Shown here: positions 54,119 to 64,000 of the stretch, piece by piece
Position numbering within the stretch: position 1 is the first letter of the stretch
Layout of the letters: every line of letters starts with the position of its first letter
NCBI RefSeq assembly: GCF_009901565.1
Contig: NZ_WXEW01000006.1
Span: forward strand, 186,001-250,000
Direction of reading: 5' to 3'
Source of the DNA: Herbidospora solisilvae
GTDB lineage: Bacteria; Actinomycetota; Actinomycetes; Streptosporangiales; Streptosporangiaceae
Length of the DNA: 64,000 bases
Notes under the pieces: generated by a model
The model's database searches: none
Seen by the model: the letters and a program-made list of their open reading frames with translations, nothing else
What the model was told of the DNA's origin: nothing
Translations under genes and position numbers: made by a program

Positions 54119-56107
54119 GCCGAACAGGCGGCCCTCCGCGCGGGCGCGCACGCACACGTAGGAGAAGCGGTCGCCCGAGTAGACCCGGATCCCGCCGGAG
54201 CGGCACTGCCGCATCAGCGTCTCGTCCCACTCCTCGCTGAGGTCGGCGATGCCCAGGTCCACCAGCACCGACCGGCGGGACACGATCGTGCCGCCGCCGA
54301 GTTCGGGCAGGAAGCGGAATTCGGCGTCGGGCTGGCGCAGCAGGGTCGCCCCGGCCGCGTGGGCGTAGAACGCGGCCTTGCCGACGATCTCGGTCTCGAC
54401 CTCGGCGAACCGGCGCAGCGAGTCGGCCAGGTAGTGCTCGCCGTAGAGGTCGCGCGGGTCGATGACGGCCACGTAGTCGCCGTCGGCCAGCAGCAGCGCG
54501 TGGGCCAGCGCCGCCCCCCGGGTCGACATCGGCGTCGACCGGACCACCAGCTCGGGCAGCACGCCCTTGTTGTAGCCCTCCTCCCGGGCCTGTTCTTGAG
54601 GCAGATTCCCGGCGCGAGCCACGGCCGGCCTTCGGCCGTCCGCGTCTCGCTTCATCGCCTGCCGGGCCGTCTTCTCGACCACCCCCGCGTCGACGCCCTC
54701 GGCCACCACGACGAGCTGGTCGGGCCGCCGGCGCTGGCCGACGATCTGCGTCACCGCCTGGTCGAGCTCCATCTGGTCGCGTACGGCCACCAGCGCCGTC
54801 ACCACCTGGGTGTTGCGCACGTCGGGCAGCCCGACGGCGGAGAACACCGGCTCCAGCCGGGCGGTGACCGGGACGGTGGCCCGCCAGGCCAGGTGGGCGC
54901 GGCGGTCGCGCTCCTGCGGGTCGGCGGCGAGTTCGGCGGCGCCGGTGGCGACGACCGGGGTGCCGCAGGCCTCGATCTCGGCGATCTCGCGGTCGCTCGC
55001 GTCGGGCCCGGCCACGACCACCTCGACCTTGCGCACGGCGGTCAGGAAGTCGTCGTAGCTGGTCTTGTCGTCGCCCTGGGCGGGCAGCGGGTCGCCGCCC
55101 TCGGCGGTGCCGAGCGTGGCGACGCCGCCGGTCCGGCCGCCCTCGGCGCGGAAGGTGTTGTGCACCCGGGGCTGCACGCTGTGCGGCAGCACCAGCACGC
55201 GGTCGTGCCGCAGCGCCGCCCGCCACTCGCGGGCCCGCTGCTCGGTGGTGGCGAGCACCAGGTCGAACAGCTCGGCGACCGGCACGGCCTTGCCGAGCGA
55301 GCCGCCCGAGTGCCAGAAGACGGTCTTGATCCCGCGTTTCTTGCACGCCTCCACCAGGTCGCGCAGCGCCCGGTCCTTCCCGGCCATCGAGTCGAGCCAG
55401 CGCCCGCCGTTGCCCTGGCGCGGCCCGGCGTGCAGCGACTCGACGAACAACATCGAGGGCCGGTAGGTGTCGAGCATCGTCGCCCAGTTCTCCGGGCCGA
55501 AGTTGGTGACCTGGCGCCATTCGTACCGGAGCAGGGCCTCGGTCCGGCGGTCGACGATCGCCGCGACCGTCATGTAGGGCCGGGTCAGCGGCCCCTTCGG
55601 CACGGCGAAGTACTCGGTGAGCGGGGTGGAGAACAGGGGCGCGCGGGGGTCGGGCTCGACCGGCGGGGCCTTGGTCTCGGCGGCCGGGGGCTGGACCGCG
55701 GGCTTCTCGACCGGGAAGTCGGTGCGCTTGGGGGCCTTGCCCGCGTTCGGGGAGGAGGCCCGCACCGCGCGGGCGACCGAACCGGGCTTCTTGGCCTGGA
55801 CCGCCTCCCCTATCTTGATCCAGCGGTTGCCCTGGAGCTTGGCCAGTTTCCACTCGGCCACGGCCGTCTGGTACTTCTGCTCGGCCAGTTGCTTGGCGAG
55901 CTGGGTGATCTGGCGGTCGGCCTGCTTCTCGACCGCCTTGCGGGCCGCCTCTGCGTCGCGGGCCCGGGTGAGAGCCTCGGCCTCGGTGCGGGCGGCCTCG
56001 TCCAGCCGGGCCTGGTAGTCGGCGAGCAGACGGGCCAGCTCGGCGGCGCCCTCGGCCTTCTCGACCGCCTGTGCCAGCGCCCGCCGCAGGCTCTCCAGCT
56101 CACTCAT
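54068..56107 (-). CDS. Coiled-coil protein with two glycosyltransferase-like regions
   Basis: A 679-residue protein. Residues 1-110 form a charged coiled coil (LESLRRALAQAVEKAEGAAE; AEALTRARDAEAARKAVEKQ). A Pro-rich linker (about 115-155) follows. The middle (170-430) is GT-B-like (FVESLHAG, VFWHSGGSLGKAV, VVVAGPDAS, EIEACGTPVVATGAAE). The C-terminal 250 residues are GT-A-like with DYVAVIDPRDLY and GGGTIVSRRSVLVDLG. No TM is visible. The asparagine-synthetase-like gene is divergent. The coiled coil links it to the 38-43-kb transferases. Confidence 0.85.
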   Translation of the reverse strand: MSELESLRRALAQAVEKAEGAAELARLLADYQARLDEAARTEAEALTRARDAEAARKAVEKQADRQITQLAKQLAEQKYQTAVAEWKLAKLQGNRWIKIGEAVQAKKPGSVARAVRASSPNAGKAPKRTDFPVEKPAVQPPAAETKAPPVEPDPRAPLFSTPLTEYFAVPKGPLTRPYMTVAAIVDRRTEALLRYEWRQVTNFGPENWATMLDTYRPSMLFVESLHAGPRQGNGGRWLDSMAGKDRALRDLVEACKKRGIKTVFWHSGGSLGKAVPVAELFDLVLATTEQRAREWRAALRHDRVLVLPHSVQPRVHNTFRAEGGRTGGVATLGTAEGGDPLPAQGDDKTSYDDFLTAVRKVEVVVAGPDASDREIAEIEACGTPVVATGAAELAADPQERDRRAHLAWRATVPVTARLEPVFSAVGLPDVRNTQVVTALVAVRDQMELDQAVTQIVGQRRRPDQLVVVAEGVDAGVVEKTARQAMKRDADGRRPAVARAGNLPQEQAREEGYNKGVLPELVVRSTPMSTRGAALAHALLLADGDYVAVIDPRDLYGEHYLADSLRRFAEVETEIVGKAAFYAHAAGATLLRQPDAEFRFLPELGGGTIVSRRSVLVDLGIADLSEEWDETLMRQCRSGGIRVYSGDRFSYVCVRARAEGRLFGSARLEGYVPAGPLALI

Positions 56108-56251
56108 AAACGCCCACTCCTCCAGGTAACGGCGACAGTCACCATAATCTCAGATCATGGTCTACCTGCATGGAAACCGTCATTAAGGCACCAAGAGTCC
56201 ATCTGACGTCCGTAAACTCGTCGGAAACCACCGATCGGGGAGGGACCTGAG

Positions 56252-57910
56252 GTGCGCAAGGGAGAGTGGCCGTCGTTCCGGGCCAGGCCGTACGTCTGTG
56301 GCGCCTTCGGGCCGTTCTCCCAGGAGCGGCTCGACCTGCTGGCCCGGTCGGGACCCACCGTGGAGACCGCCTACGTCACCCGTGACGCCGCCGTGTTGTC
56401 GTCGGGCCCGCTCACCATGTACGACTCCTCGCCCACCATGGCCGCCTTCTCGTGGGGCGACCGCACCCCGATCGCGGGCGGCGACTGGCTCCACGTGGCC
56501 GAGCACTACGAGGCCCCCGGCTTCATCGACGAGCCGTCGTCGGTCACCCTGCACACCGGCGCGTTCGGGCTGATCGACGTCTACTACCTGACCGACGGCG
56601 ACGCGGTCTACTTCTCGGGCCTGATCGAGCCGCTGCTCGCCCTCGCGCGCAAGCCCTACGTGGTGAACTGGAACGCCTGGGCGGCGATCCTCAAGCTGAC
56701 GTACCCGCTGCTCGAAGACACCCCCTACGCCGAGGTCAGGCGCCTCCCGGGGGCGACCGCGTTGTCGTGGTCGCGCGACCGGCGGCGGTTGTCGGTCGAC
56801 AAGCGGGCCCCCCGCTGGGTGCGCGAGGAGCCGTTCGACCACGGGGTGACCGCCCACGACATCGTCAGCCTGCTGCACGAGTCGCTGAAGCCGTACGAGA
56901 AGGTGCTGGTGCCCGTCAGCGGCGGCTACGACTCCCGGCTGCTCGCGAGCGTGGCCGTGGCGCAGGGCAAGGACGTCGTCTCGTGGACGACCAGCCCCGA
57001 CGACGGCCTCGACAACGACATCGACTTCGCGGTCGCGGTCACCCGCGAGCTCGGCATCCCCCACCGGGTCATCGACCAGAACGCGGCCGACTTCCCGGCC
57101 GAGGCCCTGTGGGCCGCCCGCAGGCTGGAGTTCCTGACCAGCCACCACGCCTGGTACTCGCCGTTCGCCCGCGAGGTCCACGAGGGCGGCCGTCCCGTGG
57201 TCGACGGCCTGGCCGGCGGCCCCCTGATGAAGAACTTCCTGATGTCGGCCGCCGCGGCGGCCACCACCCCGCTGGAACGCCGCCAGGCGCTGCTCAAGTC
57301 GATGACCACCGGCGACGCCCACATCCCGGTGCTCGGCGAGGGCGCGCTGGCCTGGATGGACGACGTCGTCGAGACCACCTTCGCGCAGGCCGTCTCGATG
57401 CTGAACGGCCACCGGAGCGAACTGGCCCTGAGCGTGCTGCACACCCGCACCGCCCGGGGCATCGCCCGCTCCCCCGTCAACCTCGTCGGCCCCGAGGCCA
57501 CCCCGGTCTTCCCGTTCCTGCACCCCGGCTTCTTCGACGCCGCCCTGTCGGTGCCGGTCGGCCGCAAGGAGGGCGGGAAGTTCTACCGGGAGATCCTGTG
57601 GGCGGCCAACCCCCGCGTGGCCTCGCTGCCGTCGACCAACGGCGGCCTGCCGCACCGCCGCGTGCCGCTGCGCTCGGCCTCGGTCTGGGCGCGCGAGTGG
57701 AACCACACGATGCTCCGCCGGGTGGCCCGCGTCCCGGGACTGCTGTCGCCCCAGATGGCCGACGTGGTCGAGGCCGGGCCCGACGCGCTGGCCGCGTTCG
57801 GGTCGTGGAACTCGCGGTTCTGGCTGCGCGGGCTGGTGCTCTTCGGAGCCTGGCTCACCGACTACGACGAGGTCCTGGGCGATCTCACGCCTCCGTGGAG
57901 CGCCCGTTAG
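56252..57910 (+). CDS. Asparagine-synthetase-like amide-forming protein without glutaminase cysteine
   Basis: A 552-residue protein. The ATP-pyrophosphatase domain has the PP-loop SGGYDSR at 223-229. The N-terminal 200 residues resemble the class II glutaminase fold, but the sequence begins MRKGEW, so the nucleophile Cys2 needed for glutamine hydrolysis is absent. Such AsnB-like enzymes can use ammonia or another amine, or form an amide in a natural product or glycan. A GGGAGG ribosome site precedes the GTG. It is divergent from the coiled-coil transferase. Confidence 0.82.
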   Translation: MRKGEWPSFRARPYVCGAFGPFSQERLDLLARSGPTVETAYVTRDAAVLSSGPLTMYDSSPTMAAFSWGDRTPIAGGDWLHVAEHYEAPGFIDEPSSVTLHTGAFGLIDVYYLTDGDAVYFSGLIEPLLALARKPYVVNWNAWAAILKLTYPLLEDTPYAEVRRLPGATALSWSRDRRRLSVDKRAPRWVREEPFDHGVTAHDIVSLLHESLKPYEKVLVPVSGGYDSRLLASVAVAQGKDVVSWTTSPDDGLDNDIDFAVAVTRELGIPHRVIDQNAADFPAEALWAARRLEFLTSHHAWYSPFAREVHEGGRPVVDGLAGGPLMKNFLMSAAAAATTPLERRQALLKSMTTGDAHIPVLGEGALAWMDDVVETTFAQAVSMLNGHRSELALSVLHTRTARGIARSPVNLVGPEATPVFPFLHPGFFDAALSVPVGRKEGGKFYREILWAANPRVASLPSTNGGLPHRRVPLRSASVWAREWNHTMLRRVARVPGLLSPQMADVVEAGPDALAAFGSWNSRFWLRGLVLFGAWLTDYDEVLGDLTPPWSAR

Positions 57911-57974
57911 ACCACGCGGAGTAGTCGTCTGACAACCGACGGAAAGCCCGCAGTAAGGGCTACGTAACCGTTCT

Positions 57975-58001
57975 TTGTCAGGGGCTACCGGGTGGTACCT
58001 T
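57975..58001 (+). promoter_or_regulatory. Possible promoter upstream of treS
   Basis: TTGTCA and TACCTT are separated by 15 bp, about 64 bp before the treS start. The spacer is short, so this is a weak candidate. The region has no other obvious feature. Confidence 0.3.
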
Positions 58002-58064
58002 CTCCGGAAGGCCGCGCTGAGCTGCGGACATACCCAAATTTCTTTCCCCGTGGAGCGAGGTCTG

Positions 58065-59771
<1,707 letters not shown>

Positions 59772-59782
59772 GCTTTCGCGGC

Positions 59783-60460
59783 ATGGCAGGCCGTCCCTTA
59801 AACGAGTTGGTGGAACCCGGTTGGGCGAAGGCCCTCGAACCGGTCGCGGACAAGATCGCCGAGATGGGCGACTTCCTCCGCAATGAGATCGCGGAAGGCA
59901 GGCAGTACCTTCCCGCGGGCGAGAACGTCCTGCGGGCCTTCAAGCAGCCCTTCGCCGACGTGCGGGTGCTCATCATGGGCCAGGACCCCTATCCGACCCC
60001 CGGGCACCCCATCGGGCTGAGCTTCTCGGTGGCCGCCGACGTCCGGCCGATCCCCGGAAGCCTCCGCAACATCTACACCGAGCTGATGGAGGACCTGGGT
60101 CTGCCCAAGCCCTCCAACGGCGACCTGACCCCGTGGACCGAGAACGGGGTCCTGCTCCTCAACCGCGTCCTGACGGTGATGCCGGGCAAGCCGGCCTCCC
60201 ACCGGGGCAAGGGCTGGGAGGAGGTCACCGAACAGGCCATCAAGGCGCTCGTCGAGCGCGGCGGCCCGCTGGTGGCGATCCTGTGGGGCCGCGACGCCCG
60301 GAACCTGCGCCCCATGCTGGGCCAGGTCCCGTGCATCGAGTCGGCCCACCCGAGCCCGCTGTCGGCCCGGAGCGGCTTCTTCGGCTCCAAGCCGTTCAGC
60401 AAGGCCAACGAGATGCTGGAACGGCAGGGCGCGACGCCTGTCGACTGGAAACTCCCCTAG
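59783..60460 (+). CDS. ung: Uracil-DNA glycosylase, family 1
   Basis: A 225-residue repair enzyme that removes uracil from DNA. The catalytic loop is [17 protein letters not shown] with Asp68, and the minor-groove loop is HPSPLSA. The start ATG at 59783 lacks a ribosome site, but TAGGCT lies 8 nt upstream, so leaderless translation is likely. That hexamer overlaps the stop codon of treS, 12 bp away. Confidence 0.95.
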   Translation: MAGRPLNELVEPGWAKALEPVADKIAEMGDFLRNEIAEGRQYLPAGENVLRAFKQPFADVRVLIMGQDPYPTPGHPIGLSFSVAADVRPIPGSLRNIYTELMEDLGLPKPSNGDLTPWTENGVLLLNRVLTVMPGKPASHRGKGWEEVTEQAIKALVERGGPLVAILWGRDARNLRPMLGQVPCIESAHPSPLSARSGFFGSKPFSKANEMLERQGATPVDWKLP

Positions 60461-60471
60461 GATCTGCGACC

Positions 60472-60810
60472 ATGAGCGATGTTACGGATACCGCACGCTA
60501 TCTCCGTCTCACGGTGGATCTCGTGGTTGAAGTCACCGATGTCGGCGCCCTTCAGGCCGCCGCGCTGAAGGAGATCCGCAGCCCGGAGTCCGACCTCGAG
60601 GAGTCCGAGCGCCAGGAGCAGATCGACCTGGTGAACGCGGACGAGACGGGCGCCGCCGCCCTGCAGTGGCTGATCGAGCCCGACCACGTGCTCAGTCTCG
60701 TCGAGCACATCGACGAGGTCGAGCCGCGTGAGGCGATGCTGGGTGTCGAGCCGTCAGACGGCGCCCTCGACGACGAAGAAGACGAAGAGCACGACCACGA
60801 CCACGTGTGA
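60472..60810 (+). CDS. Small acidic protein with His-rich tail, unknown function
   Basis: A 112-residue protein. The body is alternating helix and strand (YLRLTVDLVVEVTDVGALQA) and the tail DDEEDEEHDHDHV is strongly acidic with three His residues, which could bind metal. I do not recognise a family. TAGGAT lies 8 nt before the ATG and overlaps the ung stop. No ribosome site is visible. The convergent MOSC gene ends 11 bp away. Confidence 0.72.
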   Translation: MSDVTDTARYLRLTVDLVVEVTDVGALQAAALKEIRSPESDLEESERQEQIDLVNADETGAAALQWLIEPDHVLSLVEHIDEVEPREAMLGVEPSDGALDDEEDEEHDHDHV

Positions 60811-60821
60811 GCCGCCACCTG

Positions 60822-61361
60822 TCAGACGGGCTCCAGCTTCCGGTGGGGCCCGTCGGGCAGGGTCACCCTGATCTCGTCTCCCGGGCGGATCTCGCCGCCC
60901 GTCACGACGACGCCCATGATCCCGGCCTTGCGCACGACCTCGCCGTCGGCGTCGCGGCCGAGCACCTCCTTCATGAGGCCCTGCTGGAACCCGTCGATCT
61001 GGGCGCACGGGTTGCGCAGGCCCGTCACCTCGACGACCGCCTCCGGGCCGAGGCGCAGCAGGGTGCCCGCGGGCAGGCCGAGCAGGTCGACGCCCCGTGT
61101 GGTGACGTTCTCGCCGATCTGGCCGGGCGCCACGGTGAAGCCCCGCTCCGCGAGCTCCTCGAAGAGTTCGGCGTGGATGAGGTGGACCTGGCGCAGGTTG
61201 GGGGCGCCGGGGGTGCGGGCCATCCGGCTGCGGTGGCGCACCGTCTCGCCGTAGTGGGCGTCGCCTTCGACGCCGAGCCCGGCGATCAGCCGGATGACGC
61301 CCTCGTTGGGCTTGCTGAAGGTGTACTGCGCCGATCTGCTGACCGCTTCGATGAAGCCCAC
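60822..61361 (-). CDS. MOSC-domain protein
   Basis: A 179-residue protein with a MOSC fold. It carries GLGVEGDAHYG, the RQVHLIHAELFEEL strand-helix, PGQIGENVTTRGVDLLGLP and the conserved Cys in TGLRNPCAQID, thought to bind a sulfur or molybdenum-linked substrate. It is a single-domain form, like YiiM-related proteins. A role in detoxifying N-hydroxylated compounds is known for relatives but is not established here. Confidence 0.87.
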   Translation of the reverse strand: MGFIEAVSRSAQYTFSKPNEGVIRLIAGLGVEGDAHYGETVRHRSRMARTPGAPNLRQVHLIHAELFEELAERGFTVAPGQIGENVTTRGVDLLGLPAGTLLRLGPEAVVEVTGLRNPCAQIDGFQQGLMKEVLGRDADGEVVRKAGIMGVVVTGGEIRPGDEIRVTLPDGPHRKLEPV

Positions 61362-61409
61362 CCGACATCCTTCCCTGGACGGCCGTTACGGGACGATTGT
61401 CCCATTCCG

Positions 61410-61610
61410 CTACTTGTCGAGCATGACGTACACGCCCAGCAGGACGCCGGCGATCACGAGCACGAAGCAGACGCCGCCCGCGACGCGGCCCACCGTCCGG
61501 CCCGAGGACAGGCCGATCAGGCCGACCGAGAACAGGGCGGCGATGCCGACGCCGCCGACGAGGGAGGCCACCATGACCCGCCACAGGGCGTCTGTGTCGA
61601 TCCAGCTCAT
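61410..61610 (-). CDS. Small membrane protein downstream of Pit
   Basis: A 66-residue protein with two TM helices (VMVASLVGGVGIAALFSVGL and VAGGVCFVLVIAGVLLGVYV). Its ATG overlaps the transporter stop as ATGA, so the two are coupled. A small gene placed like this often accompanies actinobacterial Pit genes. The function is unknown; it may help assemble or regulate the transporter. Confidence 0.75.
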   Translation of the reverse strand: MSWIDTDALWRVMVASLVGGVGIAALFSVGLIGLSSGRTVGRVAGGVCFVLVIAGVLLGVYVMLDK

Positions 61611-62755
61611 ACCGGTGTCCCCACCTGGGTGGGCGTGCCACTGCCGACCCATTCGTCGTTGACGTTCCCGGCGTTGACGGCCGTCTTCCTGGAGGCCAGG
61701 TAGAGCAGGGCGGCGAAGACCACGGCCGCCGTGAAGACCACGATCACGCCGAGGGCGCCGCCGATGAGGTGGGCCGCGCCGAAAGCGACCGCCCCGACCA
61801 GGGCCGCCGCCGGGAGGGTGATCAGCCAGGCGAGGCCCATGCGGGCCGCGACGCTCCAGCGGACCTGGGCGAGCCGCTTGCCGAGGCCGGCGCCGATCAC
61901 CGAGCCGGTGCACACCTGGGTGGTGGAGAGGGGAAAGCCGAAGTGGGTGGAGGTCAGGATGACCGTCGCCGACGAGGTCTCGGCCGCGAAGCCCTGCGGG
62001 GTCTCGATCTCGGTCAGGCCCTTGCCGAGGGTGCGGATGACCCGCCAGCCGCCGATGTAGGTGCCGGCGGCGATGGCGGTGGCGCTGCACACGACCACCC
62101 AGAACGGGGTGCCGGCGTGCTGGGTGATGGTGCCGTTGGCGATCAGGGCGAGGGTGATGATGCCCATCGTCTTCTGGGCGTCGTTGGTGCCGTGGGCGAG
62201 CGACACCAGGGAGGCCGAGCCGATCTGGCCGATCTTGAAGCCCTTGGTGCGGGTCTTCTCGGCGACCTGCCTGGTCAGGACGTACACGAGGAAGGTGCCG
62301 ACGGTGGCGACCGCGATGGCGGCGACCGGCGCGAGCACGGCCGGGATGATGACATGGGACATCAGGCCCTCTCCCTTGACGGCCTTGATGCCCGACGCGA
62401 GCAAGGTGGCGCCGACCACGCCGCCGATCAGGGCGTGTGAGGAGCTCGACGGAATGCCGTAGTACCAGGTGATCAGGTTCCAGGCGAGGCCGCCGACCAG
62501 TCCGGCGAAGACGACCGTGAGGGTGATCGCCCCGCTGTCGACGATGCCGTTGGCGATCGTGGCCGCCACCTTCAGCGACAGGAAGGCGCCGACGAAGTTC
62601 AGCACCGCGGACAACGCGACCGCGACCTTGGGTTTCAGCGCTCCCGTGGCGATCGAGGTGGCCATCGCGTTCGCCGTGTCGTGGAAGCCGTTGGTGAAGT
62701 CGAACGAGAGTGCCGTGATGACGACCACGATCAGGAGAACCAGGTCACCGTTCAT
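61607..62755 (-). CDS. pit: Pit-family inorganic phosphate transporter
   Basis: A 382-residue membrane protein with about ten TM helices. Two inverted Pit repeats each carry the signature GFHDTANAMA-like motif: FDFTNGFHDTANAMATSIA near the N terminus and LAHGTNDAQKTMGIITLAL in the middle. It moves phosphate (or metal phosphate) with protons. The start ATG at 62755 is favoured; TAATCT lies 8 nt upstream. A GTG 6 nt earlier (62761) is possible. No PhoP-box repeat was seen. Confidence 0.94.
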   Translation of the reverse strand: MNGDLVLLIVVVITALSFDFTNGFHDTANAMATSIATGALKPKVAVALSAVLNFVGAFLSLKVAATIANGIVDSGAITLTVVFAGLVGGLAWNLITWYYGIPSSSSHALIGGVVGATLLASGIKAVKGEGLMSHVIIPAVLAPVAAIAVATVGTFLVYVLTRQVAEKTRTKGFKIGQIGSASLVSLAHGTNDAQKTMGIITLALIANGTITQHAGTPFWVVVCSATAIAAGTYIGGWRVIRTLGKGLTEIETPQGFAAETSSATVILTSTHFGFPLSTTQVCTGSVIGAGLGKRLAQVRWSVAARMGLAWLITLPAAALVGAVAFGAAHLIGGALGVIVVFTAAVVFAALLYLASRKTAVNAGNVNDEWVGSGTPTQVGTPV

Positions 62756-62826
62756 ATTCACCGAGATTAGGGTGCGACGCCCGTTCTATGCCTTGAAACA
62801 GGTCAATGCCCGATATTTATTTGGGG

Positions 62827-64000
62827 TCAACCTCGCCAGATGGGTGAGGGGTAGCCGAGGATCGGCGAGGGCGCCCGCCAGGGCTCGTGCAAGGTGGCCG
62901 TCGGGACGTTCTCCAGCTCGGGCACGTAGCGGCGGATGTACTCGCCGTCCTTGTCGAACTTCTTGGCCTGGCGGACCGGGCTGAGCATCCGGTAGGGCCG
63001 GGTGTCGTTGCCGGTGCCGGCCACCCACTGCCAGTTGCCGTAGTTGTTGGCGACGTCTCCGTCGAGCAGCAGCTCCTCGAAGTGGTCGGCCCCCACGCGC
63101 CAGTCGATGCGCAGCGTCTTGGTCAGGAACGAGGCGACGATCAGGCGGGCCCGGTTGTGCATCCACCCTTCGGCGATGAGCTGGCGCATCCCGGCGTCGA
63201 CGACGGGCACGCCGGTCATGCCCTCGCGCCAGGCGTCCTCGACCTCCTTGTCGTGGCGCCACTCGCCCCGGCCGGGCCGGTAGTCGTCGCGGTTGATCCG
63301 CGGGAAGGCGAAGGTCACCTGGGCGTAGAAGTCGCGCCAGCAGAGCTGCCGGACGAACTCCTCCGAGGCCCCCGACCGGGTGGCCAGCTCCAGCGGGGAG
63401 ACGCAGCCGAACCGCAGGTAGGGGCTGAGCCGGGAGGTGTGGTCGCCGGCCAGGTCGTCGTGGCCGTCGGCGTAGTCGCGCAGGCAGTGGCGGAGCCAGA
63501 GGTCGAGGCGGCGGCGCACCTCGCGTTCGCCGCCGGGCAGGTGGGGCCTGCGGCGGGGCGGGGGGATGTCGCCGGGCCGCACCTCGGGCATGGAGATCGT
63601 TTCTGGGGTCTCCACGAGCGGCCGCCAGCGGATCTCCGACCAGGCGCGGTAGAAGGGCGTGAAGACCCGGTAGTGGTCGCCCGTGGCGGGCCTGAGCTGG
63701 GCGGGCGGGACGATCGTGATGCCGGGGAAGGTCTGGAAGCCGATGTTCTCCCGCGCGAACCGGCCCTCCCTCTTCCTGGCGCGGGCGGTGACGTCGCCGC
63801 TGGCGTAGATCGCGGTGGCGCCGGTCGCCGCCGCCACCTTCATCGTCTCCTCGACCACGTCACCGCGCCGGACCATGAGGTCGGCGCCCCGCTCGCGCAG
63901 GGACCGGCGCAGGTCTTCGAGGCACTCGGCGAGGAAGCCGGCGCGGCCGCGCGGGGGGATGGCCGGGTCGATCACGAACAGCGGGACCACCTGGCGCGCG
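62827..64000 (-). CDS. phr: Deoxyribodipyrimidine photolyase (5' end beyond window)
   Basis: At least 390 residues; the N terminus continues past 64000, since the visible start VVPLFVIDPA is internal to the photolyase antenna domain. The FAD domain has SRLSPYLRFGCVSP, QLCWRDFYAQV, DAGMRQLIAEGWMHNRARLIVAS, LTKTLRIDWRVGADHF and NWQWVAGTGNDTRPYRMLSP. It would repair UV-induced cyclobutane pyrimidine dimers using blue light. The family cannot be set to cryptochrome versus photolyase beyond doubt, but all CPD-I features are present. About 40 N-terminal residues are missing. Confidence 0.9.
   Translation of the reverse strand, partial: ARQVVPLFVIDPAIPPRGRAGFLAECLEDLRRSLRERGADLMVRRGDVVEETMKVAAATGATAIYASGDVTARARKREGRFARENIGFQTFPGITIVPPAQLRPATGDHYRVFTPFYRAWSEIRWRPLVETPETISMPEVRPGDIPPPRRRPHLPGGEREVRRRLDLWLRHCLRDYADGHDDLAGDHTSRLSPYLRFGCVSPLELATRSGASEEFVRQLCWRDFYAQVTFAFPRINRDDYRPGRGEWRHDKEVEDAWREGMTGVPVVDAGMRQLIAEGWMHNRARLIVASFLTKTLRIDWRVGADHFEELLLDGDVANNYGNWQWVAGTGNDTRPYRMLSPVRQAKKFDKDGEYIRRYVPELENVPTATLHEPWRAPSPILGYPSPIWRG

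Overview
The window is about 70% G+C with strong third-position G/C bias, many GTG/TTG starts, 1-4 nt gene overlaps and very little intergenic DNA. That is typical of a filamentous actinomycete. The gene order lysA-hom ... thrC-thrB-rho-rpmE-prfA-prmC-tsaC ... wecA-atpI-atpBEFHAGDC-DUF2550 is the conserved actinobacterial housekeeping neighbourhood. The style of the inserted genes suggests Streptosporangiales (Streptosporangium/Nonomuraea-like); this taxonomic placement is inference, and no rRNA is present to test it.

Region 1 (1-8.3 kb): two divergent-style signalling and export modules facing each other across a TetR gene. The forward module is ABC ATPase, ABC permease, NarL-type kinase and response regulator. 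The reverse module is a NatA/NatB-like ABC pair followed by another kinase and regulator. Region 2 (8.4-10 kb): a PduO-type cobalamin adenosyltransferase, an unknown membrane protein and a DUF2550 protein. Region 3 (10-19 kb, minus strand): the whole F1Fo ATP synthase operon with AtpZ/AtpI-like helpers and a WecA-type lipid-carrier sugar-phosphate transferase. Region 4 (19-22 kb): an unusual 865-residue repeat protein and a 128-residue partner, sitting between tsaC and wecA. Region 5 (22-25 kb): translation genes tsaC, prmC, prfA and rpmE. Region 6 (25.3-31.8 kb): two tandem paralogous exported proteins separated by strong palindromes, about 1.1 kb of noncoding tandem repeats, another two-component pair, a small lipoprotein and two copies of a short fold-back repeat. 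Region 7 (31.8-36.2 kb): rho with a long leader, thrB and thrC; the 3' end of thrC has been duplicated into a 38-codon mini-ORF.

Region 8 (36.4-47.2 kb): a surface-glycan-like island that separates thrC from hom. It holds four glycosyltransferases, three of them clear paralogs, a membrane/coiled-coil protein, a DUF2079 membrane protein, a secreted polysaccharide deacetylase and a GT-C-like membrane protein. Region 9 (47.3-50 kb): hom and lysA. Region 10 (50.1-54.1 kb): a soluble Ser/Thr kinase with a translationally coupled small protein, an HTH plus N6-adenine methylase plus specificity-like fusion protein, and a divergent PP2C phosphatase. Region 11 (54-58 kb): a coiled-coil glycosyltransferase divergent from an asparagine-synthetase-like enzyme that lacks the N-terminal glutaminase cysteine. 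These probably belong with the glycan island functionally. Region 12 (58-64 kb): treS, ung, a small acidic/His-rich protein, a MOSC protein, a Pit phosphate transporter with a small membrane partner, and a photolyase truncated by the window edge.

The most novel-looking items are the 865-residue repeat protein and its partner, the coiled-coil-decorated glycosyltransferase set inserted into the threonine locus, the thrC tail duplication, and the repeat-rich noncoding block at 27.85-28.73 kb. No transposase, integrase, CRISPR array, tRNA or rRNA was recognised.
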